Shown: positions 1 to 5,765, counted from the first letter of the stretch. The stretch: DNA of 7,577 bases from Methylophilaceae bacterium (GCA_006844635.1 SPJO01000021.1:1-7577); one strand, 5' to 3'. Notes: generated from the sequence alone by a model not told the origin. Program-made: numbers and translations.

Positions 1-288
1 CCAATCAATGCCGCGGCGCGGGCCAGCGGCTTTCGTCCCCAAGACAATCTTGTCTCGTGCTTGACGCTTCAGCCAAGGGCCAATCATGCTTTCGGTACGG
101 GTATAAGTTTCTGCTTTCGGCGGCACTGGATACATCTCAGCGGTATCAATAAAATGAATCCCCTGCGCCAAGGCATAATCCAGCTGCGCGTGTGCATCAG
201 CCTCCGTATTTTGATCACCAAACGTCATCGTGCCTAAGCAAATCTTAGACACTTCAATATCCGTATGACCAAGCGTTGTATATTGCAT
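1..288 (-). CDS. tas: Tas-like aldo/keto reductase, N-terminal 96 residues (runs off the window)
   Basis: Only the first 96 codons are present; the gene continues past base 1. Translating the minus strand from the ATG at 286-288 gives MQYTTLGHTDIEVSKICLGT, then a TMTFGDQN stretch, the usual opening of NADPH-dependent aldo/keto reductases of the Tas type. Three of the four family catalytic residues are visible: Asp48 and Tyr53 (FIDTAEMY) and Lys86 (LGTKAAG). The His lies beyond the edge. The MYPVPP and ADAHAQLDYA segments are especially Tas-like; E. coli Tas is a soluble (TIM-barrel) oxidoreductase found by suppression of tyrosine auxotrophy, with unclear physiological substrate. A strong SD (AGGGGG, 295-300) sits 6 nt upstream of the ATG. 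The stop of the upstream gene is only 33 nt away, so the two are probably co-transcribed. The family is certain; the exact orthology is less so because the C-terminus is missing. Confidence 0.85.
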   Translation of the reverse strand, partial: MQYTTLGHTDIEVSKICLGTMTFGDQNTEADAHAQLDYALAQGIHFIDTAEMYPVPPKAETYTRTESMIGPWLKRQARDKIVLGTKAAGPRRGIDW

Positions 289-321
289 TGCTAACCCCCT
301 CTAATGAAACCAATGCATTAT

Positions 322-873
322 TTAATGTAATACTTTTGGCGCGGACGTATCTTCAATCATGATTGATGGCGTTGCACTCGCCAATTCCCAGCCAGCTTCT
401 TTTGAAGCCAATTGCAACATATTGCAGGTGGCTAAAAGCAATTCATGCGTTAGCACAATATTCGCCACCACACCTTCTAAGCAGGTAATATCCAAATGCT
501 TTGCATCATCTGACAACGTCAGCTCAGTCGCCAACATCACCCCATCATTACGAACCGATTCACGCGGCGCGTACTCTGTTTCAAAGTCCAGCGCTTCCAA
601 GGCCTCAGTCGCTTCCATTTCTTGCTGAAACTGCTCCACATCGTCGGTCACTTCATTATTCATATACTGCTTTGCCTCTGGCAGATGTGCTTCCGCATTT
701 AAAGCAGACCACAACTCGCGGGAAAAACTATAGGTAAACCATAATGCAAGCTCAGTGTCATCACTCAACCCCACGCGAAACAACAAGCGATCTTGCACCT
801 TGTCATAACTTAAATTGAGCTGCTGAATACCTGCTTCAGGTGTTTTTTCTGCTGGTTTATTTTCTTCTGTCAA
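322..873 (-). CDS. Acidic conserved hypothetical protein, TTG start
   Basis: This gene encodes 183 residues, with no signal peptide, membrane segment or catalytic motif that I recognise. The N-terminal third (IQQLNLSYDKVQDRLLFRVG, then ELALWFTYSFSRELWSAL) resembles a class of small uncharacterised proteobacterial proteins with a pattern like 'yd..qDRLLlR....d..e..lWlTrr....L'. The middle (about residues 60-110) is very rich in Glu and Asp. The start is TTG at 871-873. It is the only plausible start: the upstream in-frame codons contain no ATG or GTG before a TGA, and an AAGGA site (883-887) lies 9 nt upstream. It is divergent from groES and 33 nt upstream of the Tas-like gene in the same direction. 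Function unknown; a cytoplasmic location is inferred from the lack of targeting signals. Confidence 0.8.
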   Translation of the reverse strand: MTEENKPAEKTPEAGIQQLNLSYDKVQDRLLFRVGLSDDTELALWFTYSFSRELWSALNAEAHLPEAKQYMNNEVTDDVEQFQQEMEATEALEALDFETEYAPRESVRNDGVMLATELTLSDDAKHLDITCLEGVVANIVLTHELLLATCNMLQLASKEAGWELASATPSIMIEDTSAPKVLH

Positions 874-923
874 ACTGGATAATCCTTGAAATCAATATTT
901 TTAAGAAATATTTCTATTTTACT

Positions 924-951
924 CTTGAAATGATGAAGCACAGCCCCAAAT
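924..951 (+). promoter_or_regulatory. Sigma-32 (RpoH) heat-shock promoter of groESL
   Basis: CTTGAAA at 924-930 is an exact match to the sigma-32 -35 consensus. After a 13-nt spacer, CCCCAAAT at 944-951 fits the -10 consensus CCCCATNT with one mismatch. The predicted transcription start, about 6-9 nt downstream, falls within the CIRCE element, and the leader would be roughly 80 nt. A housekeeping sigma-70 promoter could share the TTGAAA, but the matching -10 (AAATTA at 17-nt spacing) is poor. Confidence 0.85.
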
Positions 952-977
952 TAGCAATCTATCAGCGAGAGTGCTAA
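951..977 (+). promoter_or_regulatory. CIRCE operator (HrcA binding site)
   Basis: TTAGCAATC (951-959), 9 nt, then GAGTGCTAA (969-977). This matches the CIRCE consensus TTAGCACTC-N9-GAGTGCTAA with one mismatch, in the left arm. HrcA binds this inverted repeat as a dimer and represses groE transcription at normal temperature; GroEL itself is known to help HrcA fold. The site covers the predicted sigma-32 start point, so HrcA would block initiation directly. The hrcA gene is not in this window. Confidence 0.93.
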
Positions 978-1039
978 AATCTCGCGCATTGAAGTTTTAT
1001 TTAACCATTATTTATTAGTTTAAGCCAAGGAGAAATCTA

Positions 1040-1327
1040 ATGAAAATTCGTCCATTACATGATCGTGTTGTTGTTAAACGTTCAGAAGAAGAGCGTACAA
1101 CCGCATCAGGTATTGTTATCCCAGATTCAGCAACAGAAAAACCAGACCAAGGTGAAGTGGTTGCAATTGGTAACGGCAAAAAAGACGACAACGGTAAATC
1201 AATCGCCCTAGACGTTAAAGTTGGTGACAAAGTTTTATTTGGCAAATACGCAGGCCAAACAGTCAAAATTGACGGCGATGAATTAATGGTGATGACTGAG
1301 TCAGACATCATGGCAATTATCGAATAA
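1040..1327 (+). CDS. groES: Co-chaperonin GroES (Hsp10)
   Basis: A full-length 95-residue GroES, the seven-subunit lid that closes the GroEL cavity and times folding with ATP hydrolysis in the cytoplasm. The family signature opens the protein (MKIRPLHDRVVVKR). The mobile loop that contacts GroEL follows (about residues 17-33, EERTTASGIVIPDSA, with the hydrophobic IVI tripeptide). The C-terminal beta-barrel segment contains VGDKVLFGKYAGQTVKIDG. The start is the ATG at 1040, preceded by AAGGAGA (1027-1033). It is the first gene of the groESL operon, 50 nt before groEL, under the sigma-32/CIRCE control region. Confidence 0.99.
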   Translation: MKIRPLHDRVVVKRSEEERTTASGIVIPDSATEKPDQGEVVAIGNGKKDDNGKSIALDVKVGDKVLFGKYAGQTVKIDGDELMVMTESDIMAIIE

Positions 1328-1377
1328 ATCTAAACGAATTTAAATTGAACAGATTAAGCTTTTAAGGAGTTAAAAAC

Positions 1378-3039
1378 ATGGCAGCAAAAGACGTAAGATT
1401 CGGCGATGACGTTCGTCAAAAAATGGTAACAGGTGTTAACACACTGGCTAACGCAGTTCGCGTAACACTAGGCCCTAAAGGCCGTAACGTTGTACTAGAG
1501 CGCTCATTCGGCGCACCAACGATTACTAAAGATGGTGTTTCAGTGGCTAAAGAAATCGAACTAAGCGACAAATTCGAAAACATGGGTGCTCAAATGGTGA
1601 AAGAAGTTGCTTCTAAAACCAATGACATCGCTGGTGACGGTACAACAACCGCTACAGTGCTAGCACAAGGCATCATCCGCGAAGGCATGAAATCTGTTGC
1701 AGCAGGCATGAACCCAATGGATCTTAAACGCGGTATCGACAAAGCAGTTGAAGCAGCGATTGAAGAACTAAAAGCACAATCAAAACCATGTACAACCAGC
1801 AAAGAAATTGCACAAGTTGGTTCTATCTCAGCTAACTCAGATAGCTCAGTCGGTGAAATCATTGCAGAAGCAATGGAAACAGTCGGTAAAGAAGGTGTGA
1901 TTACCGTTGAAGACGGTTCTGGTCTAACCAACGAACTAGAAACTGTTGAAGGTATGCAGTTTGACCGTGGTTACCTATCACCATACTTCATCAACAATGC
2001 TGATCGTCAAATCGCATTACTAGAAAATCCTTTCGTGTTACTACACGACAAAAAAATCTCAAACATCCGTGACCTACTACCAACACTAGAGCAAGTGGCT
2101 AAAGAAAGCCGCCCACTATTGATTATCGCTGAAGATATCGACGGTGAAGCACTAGCAACATTAGTAGTGAACAACATCCGCGGCATCCTAAAAACAGTGG
2201 CTGTTAAAGCACCTGGCTTTGGTGATCGTCGTAAAGCAATGCTTGAAGATATCGCTATCCTTACAGGCGGTACAGTGATTGCTGAAGAAGTTGGTCTGAA
2301 ACTTGAAGAAGTTCAAATCGGTCAACTAGGTTCTGCTAAACGTATCGAAATCGGTAAAGAAGACACCATCATCATCGACGGCGCTGGCGCAGAAGACAGC
2401 ATCAAATCACGCATCGGCCAAATCAAAGCAGAAGTGGAAGCTTCAAGCAGCGACTACGATCGTGAAAAACTTCAAGAACGTGTGGCTAAACTAGCTGGCG
2501 GTGTTGCAGTGATTAAAGTTGGCGCGGCAACAGAAGTTGAAATGAAAGAGAAAAAAGCCCGTGTTGAAGATGCACTACACGCAACACGCGCAGCGGTTGA
2601 AGAAGGTATTGTTGCTGGTGGTGGCGTTGCATTGATTCGTGCACGTAACGCAATCGCTAAAGTAAAAGGCGACAACCTTGATCAAGAAGCTGGCGTTAAG
2701 ATTGTGCTTCGCGCAGTTGAAGAGCCACTACGTCAAATCGTTGACAACGCAGGCGCTGAACCTTCAGTAGTTGTGAACAACGTTGCAGATGGCAAAGGTA
2801 ACCACGGTTACAACGCTGCTAACGAAACATACGGCGACATGATCGAAATGGGTATTCTTGACCCAACAAAAGTAACACGCTCTGCACTACAAAATGCAGC
2901 ATCAATTGCTGGCTTAATGCTAACAACTGACTGCATGGTTGCTGAAGCACCACAAGAAGCCGCTGCTGCACCTGCTGCACCTGATATGGGTGGTATGGGT
3001 GGTATGGGCGGTATGGGTGGAATGGGCGGCATGATGTAA
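1378..3039 (+). CDS. groEL: Chaperonin GroEL (Hsp60)
   Basis: A complete 553-residue subunit of the 14-mer ATP-dependent folding chamber (E. coli GroEL is 548). Visible landmarks are the P-loop-like GDGTTTATVL with Asp87, Asp398 (ARVEDAL) needed for ATP hydrolysis, and the family signature AAVEEGIVAGGG at 405-416. The Gly-Gly-Met tail (MGGMGGMGGMGGMGGMM) projects into the cavity. Cys138 and Cys519 are retained, while the position of E. coli Cys458 is Ala. The SD AAGGAG (1364-1369) lies 8 nt before the ATG. It is the second gene of the heat-shock operon. Codon use is strongly skewed: 22 of 38 leucines use CTA and only two use CTG by my hand count. This looks like the housekeeping GroEL; the gene is intact with no sign of degeneration. 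Confidence 0.99.
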   Translation: MAAKDVRFGDDVRQKMVTGVNTLANAVRVTLGPKGRNVVLERSFGAPTITKDGVSVAKEIELSDKFENMGAQMVKEVASKTNDIAGDGTTTATVLAQGIIREGMKSVAAGMNPMDLKRGIDKAVEAAIEELKAQSKPCTTSKEIAQVGSISANSDSSVGEIIAEAMETVGKEGVITVEDGSGLTNELETVEGMQFDRGYLSPYFINNADRQIALLENPFVLLHDKKISNIRDLLPTLEQVAKESRPLLIIAEDIDGEALATLVVNNIRGILKTVAVKAPGFGDRRKAMLEDIAILTGGTVIAEEVGLKLEEVQIGQLGSAKRIEIGKEDTIIIDGAGAEDSIKSRIGQIKAEVEASSSDYDREKLQERVAKLAGGVAVIKVGAATEVEMKEKKARVEDALHATRAAVEEGIVAGGGVALIRARNAIAKVKGDNLDQEAGVKIVLRAVEEPLRQIVDNAGAEPSVVVNNVADGKGNHGYNAANETYGDMIEMGILDPTKVTRSALQNAASIAGLMLTTDCMVAEAPQEAAAAPAAPDMGGMGGMGGMGGMGGMM

Positions 3040-3161
3040 TTTTTTGCATCATTCAGCTCAGTGATACGGCGTTGCCTATCCTTGCCATACTTTCCATGTA
3101 TTGTCTGCGGATAGGCGCCTTGTCTCACTAACCTGACTCACGCAAAATGTCTTCTTGGCAT

Positions 3162-3207
3162 TGAGTAATAAAAAAGCCTTGCATATGCAAGGCTTTTTTA
3201 TTACTCA
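3162..3207. terminator. Bidirectional intrinsic terminator: 46-bp perfect palindrome
   Basis: Every base from 3162 to 3184 pairs with its mirror from 3185 to 3207. The core is GCCTTGCAT/ATGCAAGGC (3176-3193), flanked by six A on the left and six T on the right, then TGAGTAAT/ATTACTCA outer arms. Read on either strand it is a GC-rich stem followed by a U-run. It can therefore end groESL transcripts on the plus strand and the defence operon on the minus strand, whose last stop codon is only 5 bases away (3213-3215). Confidence 0.93.
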
Positions 3208-3212
3208 TGCAA

Positions 3213-3833
3213 TCATATTGTTATCATAGAAATTAACAAATCCAACTCTGGCAATTGCCCTCTACGCTCTTCCAAACTATCCATATTTAGCTCTTCTAAA
3301 TAGAACTCAAACTCACTCCTTCGAGATGCATCAATCAATGAATTCAATGCTCCTTTTAAATCTCTAATCTGCCTGTCTCGCTGTTCGTGAACGTACTCAG
3401 CAACTGGGCTCCCTCTACCCAGAGCGTGAAGTATCAATGACTCAACACTTACAGGGTTTGAGATGATTAAGGTAGGTTTCTTTCGGTTATTTAAATTGAA
3501 AATAGGCTGCAAATCCTTCAAAGGGCATGCTAAAAAGTCAGCTTTTTGGTCGTCTACTATATCCCAAGCTGTTGCAAGATGCCTCCTCACTTCTTCAGAC
3601 AATGGAGAGTTTGGCTCAAAATCCTCATCAAACCATGCAAAACATCTACGCCTATCTATACGCTTCAGCACATCAGTAACTATTTTATTTGGCTGACCTC
3701 CACGCGATGGGTCAATATCAGGCGATATATTATTATCTCTAGGCTGATACAACTGCATTAAAGCAGAAAGAAAACATTTTTCTCGATCCCCCTCGACCAC
3801 TCCGTACAAGCTAATCTTTTTCTTCTTGGTCAT
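3213..3833 (-). CDS. Small TOPRIM/RloB-like protein (AbiLii-type partner of the adjacent ATPase)
   Basis: A 206-residue soluble protein. Three features match the RloB/AbiLii pattern of TOPRIM-like defence proteins. First, an N-terminal strand followed by VVEGDREKCFLSAL (residues 12-25), with Glu14 and Glu18 corresponding to the metal-binding 'EGe.tE..fl' motif. Second, an Asp-x-Asp motif in CFAWFDEDFE (Asp69, Asp71). Third, ISNPVSVESLILHAL (124-138), corresponding to the 'SNPcfElWlLlH' block. The family is thought to act as a nuclease or nuclease-like effector held in check by, or dependent on, the ATPase. The ATG at 3831-3833 has no SD; the leader is A/T only except for two C. The gene follows the ATPase gene by 18 nt on the same strand, so they form one operon. 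The family assignment rests on motifs alone; DUF4435/AriB (PARIS) is the alternative, but those proteins are normally longer. A nuclease activity for this particular protein is inference. Confidence 0.75.
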   Translation of the reverse strand: MTKKKKISLYGVVEGDREKCFLSALMQLYQPRDNNISPDIDPSRGGQPNKIVTDVLKRIDRRRCFAWFDEDFEPNSPLSEEVRRHLATAWDIVDDQKADFLACPLKDLQPIFNLNNRKKPTLIISNPVSVESLILHALGRGSPVAEYVHEQRDRQIRDLKGALNSLIDASRRSEFEFYLEELNMDSLEERRGQLPELDLLISMITI

Positions 3834-3851
3834 ATTGAAAATATTTAGATT

Positions 3852-5042
3852 TTAAAAAAAATCTATTTCAGGTATGCCTCCATAAGTTCCTGATAGATAC
3901 TTAGTCATATAGTTTTCATCGTTCCTTACTCCTTCAACTTCATCAAGCCTATACAATTCAGTTTCAGCATTATTAGAATTCTTTTCAGCTATATAAATCT
4001 GTGACTTTGTTCTATCGTTTAATAGCAAATGCTGGTGAGTCGAAAAGAATAGCTGAGCATTATTAGGATTATGCTTTTTACTCGCAAAAAGATTAATAAC
4101 CTTTCTAACAACATGTGGGTGCATGCCAGATTCAATTTCATCTAAAACAACAAGCCCACCCTCACGAAGAACTGGGAGCACTAAAGTTAATAAATAAATA
4201 GCTGCTTGAGTGCCATTAGACTCTTGATACAAACTCAAATTAAAACTGCCATTATCAGTAAGGTGTTTAGTATCTAAAAGTTGTTGCGTTTTGTTACGGC
4301 CTTCTTTGTCTTTATATTTTAACGCTTTAAATTCAAAGTCGTCGATTCCAATGTCAAACTCGTTTATAAAATCAAGAACAGCATTTTTCAACTCATCATC
4401 ACCAAATAAAATATCGGATACTTCTAAAGTTTTAGCTCCTTTATCAAACTCATTTAATCCAAAGCGATCAACATTAGAGTAAAAAGCTTCGAAAAAAGTT
4501 ATTTTTGGTAAATAACCAAGAGATAAGAGACTTGATAATACTGAGGAAACCTTCCTCTCCTTAAACCTTTTTAAATCTGCTTTGTTTATTTCTAACTGAT
4601 TAGCTTTTTTGAAAGTCCAATCATCACCATTTCTATAATATTCAAAAATTCTAGTGAAGCCTCTTTTTACATTTTCACCAAAGAACTCAGACTCAATGTA
4701 GTCTTCATTAATTGATGCCTTATATTGATACAACTTTTGATTACTAGCAAACTCAAGCTCAAAACAAGCAGGCTGACCCTGTTTTAAAGCATGGACATCA
4801 AATGCAATTTGATCCTTAAAAGTGTATGAATTGCGAGTGTAAATTAAAATAAAAGTCAGTGCTTTTAATAAATTAGTCTTTCCTGACGCATTTGCACCAA
4901 TAACACACTCAATTAAATTAACTGCATGACCGCACGCATGACGAGCAGAATCATCTAACAAATTATTATCGCTAATTTCAAATGACAGTTCCTGAGTCTC
5001 TCCGATACTACAAAAGTTAGAGACTTTAAATTTTTTTAGCAT
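3852..5042 (-). CDS. AAA15/RloA-type ATPase (COG1106, AbiLi-like), sensor/ATPase of a two-gene defence system
   Basis: A 396-residue soluble ATPase of the SMC/ABC-like AAA15 group. The opening MLKKFKVSNFCSIGETQELS is the typical first strand. Walker A is GANASGKTN (49-57). The central part (about 100-260) is the insertion characteristic of this group. The signature-like segment is ESNGTQAAIYLL (274-285). Walker B is LVVLDEIESGMHPH (297-310) with Asp301 and Glu302. The switch histidine is His336 in FFSTHQ. The end YLSGTYGGIPEIDFF matches the conserved 'yl.G.yG.iP' terminus of RloA/AbiLi proteins. All ATPase residues are intact, so the gene looks functional. Such ATPases pair with small TOPRIM proteins in AbiL- and PARIS-like systems and sense phage infection or assemble the effector. 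No SD precedes the ATG at 5040-5042. G+C is about one third in sampled lines against about half in groEL, suggesting transfer. Recombination-type housekeeping ATPases (RecF) are excluded by the C-terminus and by the partner. Confidence 0.87.
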   Translation of the reverse strand: MLKKFKVSNFCSIGETQELSFEISDNNLLDDSARHACGHAVNLIECVIGANASGKTNLLKALTFILIYTRNSYTFKDQIAFDVHALKQGQPACFELEFASNQKLYQYKASINEDYIESEFFGENVKRGFTRIFEYYRNGDDWTFKKANQLEINKADLKRFKERKVSSVLSSLLSLGYLPKITFFEAFYSNVDRFGLNEFDKGAKTLEVSDILFGDDELKNAVLDFINEFDIGIDDFEFKALKYKDKEGRNKTQQLLDTKHLTDNGSFNLSLYQESNGTQAAIYLLTLVLPVLREGGLVVLDEIESGMHPHVVRKVINLFASKKHNPNNAQLFFSTHQHLLLNDRTKSQIYIAEKNSNNAETELYRLDEVEGVRNDENYMTKYLSGTYGGIPEIDFF

Positions 5043-5057
5043 TTTGGCTGATTTTCT

Positions 5058-5069
5058 ACGAAAATTCGT
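5058..5069. repeat. Short inverted repeat upstream of the ATPase operon
   Basis: ACGAA-AA-TTCGT, a 5-bp-arm inverted repeat centred about 21 nt before the ATPase start codon. It could be an operator or a small hairpin in the leader of the defence operon, but it is short enough to arise by chance. The surrounding AT-rich leader contains a -10-like TAAAAT on the minus strand without a convincing -35. Confidence 0.3.
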
Positions 5070-5125
5070 TAAAAATACATTTTAGATTAAAAAAAATGCA
5101 TTTGCTAGGAGTAATTGAAGTTCAC

Positions 5126-5152
5126 GTAGGGCGGACTCGTTTACAGTCCGCC
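5126..5152 (+). repeat. REP-like palindromic element with GTAG head
   Basis: GTAG (5126-5129) is followed directly by GGCGGACT (5130-5137), a 7-nt loop CGTTTAC, and AGTCCGCC (5145-5152), a perfect 8-bp stem. A GTAG/GTGG tetranucleotide followed by a GC-rich hairpin is the signature of proteobacterial REP sequences mobilised by RAYT (Y1 transposase-like) enzymes. No RAYT gene is in the window. It is not an intrinsic terminator: neither strand has a U-run after the stem. Confidence 0.7.
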
Positions 5153-5254
5153 GAAATAGAAATCAAGGGTTCAGTACCCCAAGGGCACTTCTTCCCGTTG
5201 GTCAGGGCGCCAGCTTGATCTTTGGGATGCAGCTAACACTGCTTACTAATCGGC

Positions 5255-5263
5255 TGATACAAT
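5255..5263 (+). promoter_or_regulatory. Candidate extended -10 promoter for the EamA-type gene
   Basis: TGATACAAT contains a TGn extension followed by TACAAT, one mismatch from TATAAT. No good -35 lies 16-18 nt upstream, which extended -10 promoters tolerate. It would give a leader of about 35-40 nt for the downstream gene. Confidence 0.4.
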
Positions 5264-5305
5264 CAACTCAGATACATTTCATTCATTCAACGAAGACAAG
5301 GGCTA

Positions 5306-5737
5306 ATGATGACTTATTTTCACTGGGCGCTACTGGGGATGGTCGGTTACTCCACGGTAACGTTGTGCGTCAAACTGGCAACCCGTAGCGGCGATTTTTC
5401 TAGTTTTTTGGTATTGTCTATTGCTTGCTTGGTGGTATTAGTCTCGACTTTAACCATCACATGGTTACGCGGGGATTTTAGCCAAGTGAAGGCTGCTGAT
5501 CTAGTGAGTAGTAGTGCTTTATGGAGCTACGCAACAGGCATTGCGCTTGCGGTAGCGGTCACTTCGTTATTTAAGGCATTATCGATGGGGCCAGCCAGTG
5601 AGGTCGTGCCGGTGTACGGTATGTTTGTGGTTGGTGGTGCTTTGCTAGGCATTGTGTTTTTAGGAGAGTCTATCAACTGGCAAAAGATCGTGGGCATTAT
5701 CACCGCAGCGATTAGTATTTATCTCATCACGCGATGA
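5306..5737 (+). CDS. Half-size EamA/DMT-superfamily membrane protein, five predicted helices
   Basis: A 143-residue, very hydrophobic inner-membrane protein with one EamA-like repeat. Predicted helices are about 6-26, 32-54, 70-95, 99-120 and 126-142. The block MGPASEVVPVYGMFVVGGALLGIVFLGE (split here over helices 3-4) and the following W-K-I-VGI-AISIYLI end are typical of the second half of EamA transporters. Single-repeat, five-helix DMT members of about 140 residues (the BAT-type group) are known and would work as dimers; substrate unknown. Two ATGs are adjacent (5306 and 5309). The AAGGG site (5298-5302) is 3 nt from the first and 6 nt from the second, so the second may be the true start. 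It is convergent with the hydrolase gene across a 28-nt gap that has no obvious terminator. It appears complete rather than a broken ten-helix gene, since both ends look natural. Confidence 0.88.
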   Translation: MMTYFHWALLGMVGYSTVTLCVKLATRSGDFSSFLVLSIACLVVLVSTLTITWLRGDFSQVKAADLVSSSALWSYATGIALAVAVTSLFKALSMGPASEVVPVYGMFVVGGALLGIVFLGESINWQKIVGIITAAISIYLITR

Positions 5738-5765
5738 TGCTGCCATTATTCTTATATTAGCTAGC

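Larger units (their letters stand above)
5043..5305. other. Divergent intergenic region between the ATPase operon and the EamA gene
   Basis: This 263-bp gap has three parts. Bases 5043-5104 are AT-rich and form the leader/promoter zone of the minus-strand defence operon. Bases 5126-5152 hold the REP-like hairpin. Bases 5165-5220 are GC-richer and structured: CCAAGGG (5179-5185) can pair with CCC-G-TTGG (5194-5201, one bulged G), followed by GGCGCC (5206-5211). An extended -10 (TG-A-TACAAT, 5255-5263) is a candidate promoter for the plus-strand gene at 5306. An unsupported 40-codon frame (5096-5218) crosses the REP element and is not called. Confidence 0.5.

Noticed and set aside
894..912. AT-rich inverted repeat AATATTT-ttaag-AAATATT between the hypothetical gene and groES
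   Set aside because: Only A/T pairs in short arms within an AT-rich leader; too likely by chance to call an operator.
2808..3128. Minus-strand open frames opposite the groEL 3' end, with Pro-rich repeats
   Set aside because: The repeats are the reverse complement of the Gly-Gly-Met tail codons; there is no SD and they are fully explained by groEL.
3213..5042. Toxin-antitoxin or restriction-modification interpretation of the two-gene operon
   Set aside because: There is no methyltransferase, specificity or antitoxin-like DNA-binding gene. The ATPase and TOPRIM-like motifs fit the RloA/RloB-AbiL architecture better, although RloA/RloB were first noted next to restriction loci.
5096..5218. A 40-codon open frame from an ATG, ending KGSVPQGHFFPLVRAPA
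   Set aside because: It has no SD, runs straight through the REP-like hairpin, and is overlapped by likely control sequences. It is probably a chance frame, although its C-terminal part looks oddly protein-like and would merit a translated search.
3052..5275. Possible flanking direct repeat of the cassette (TCAgCTCAGtgATAC near 3052 and TCAaCTCAGATAC near 5263)
   Set aside because: The match is imperfect with a gap, not at the composition boundaries and not accompanied by an integrase or tRNA; treated as chance.
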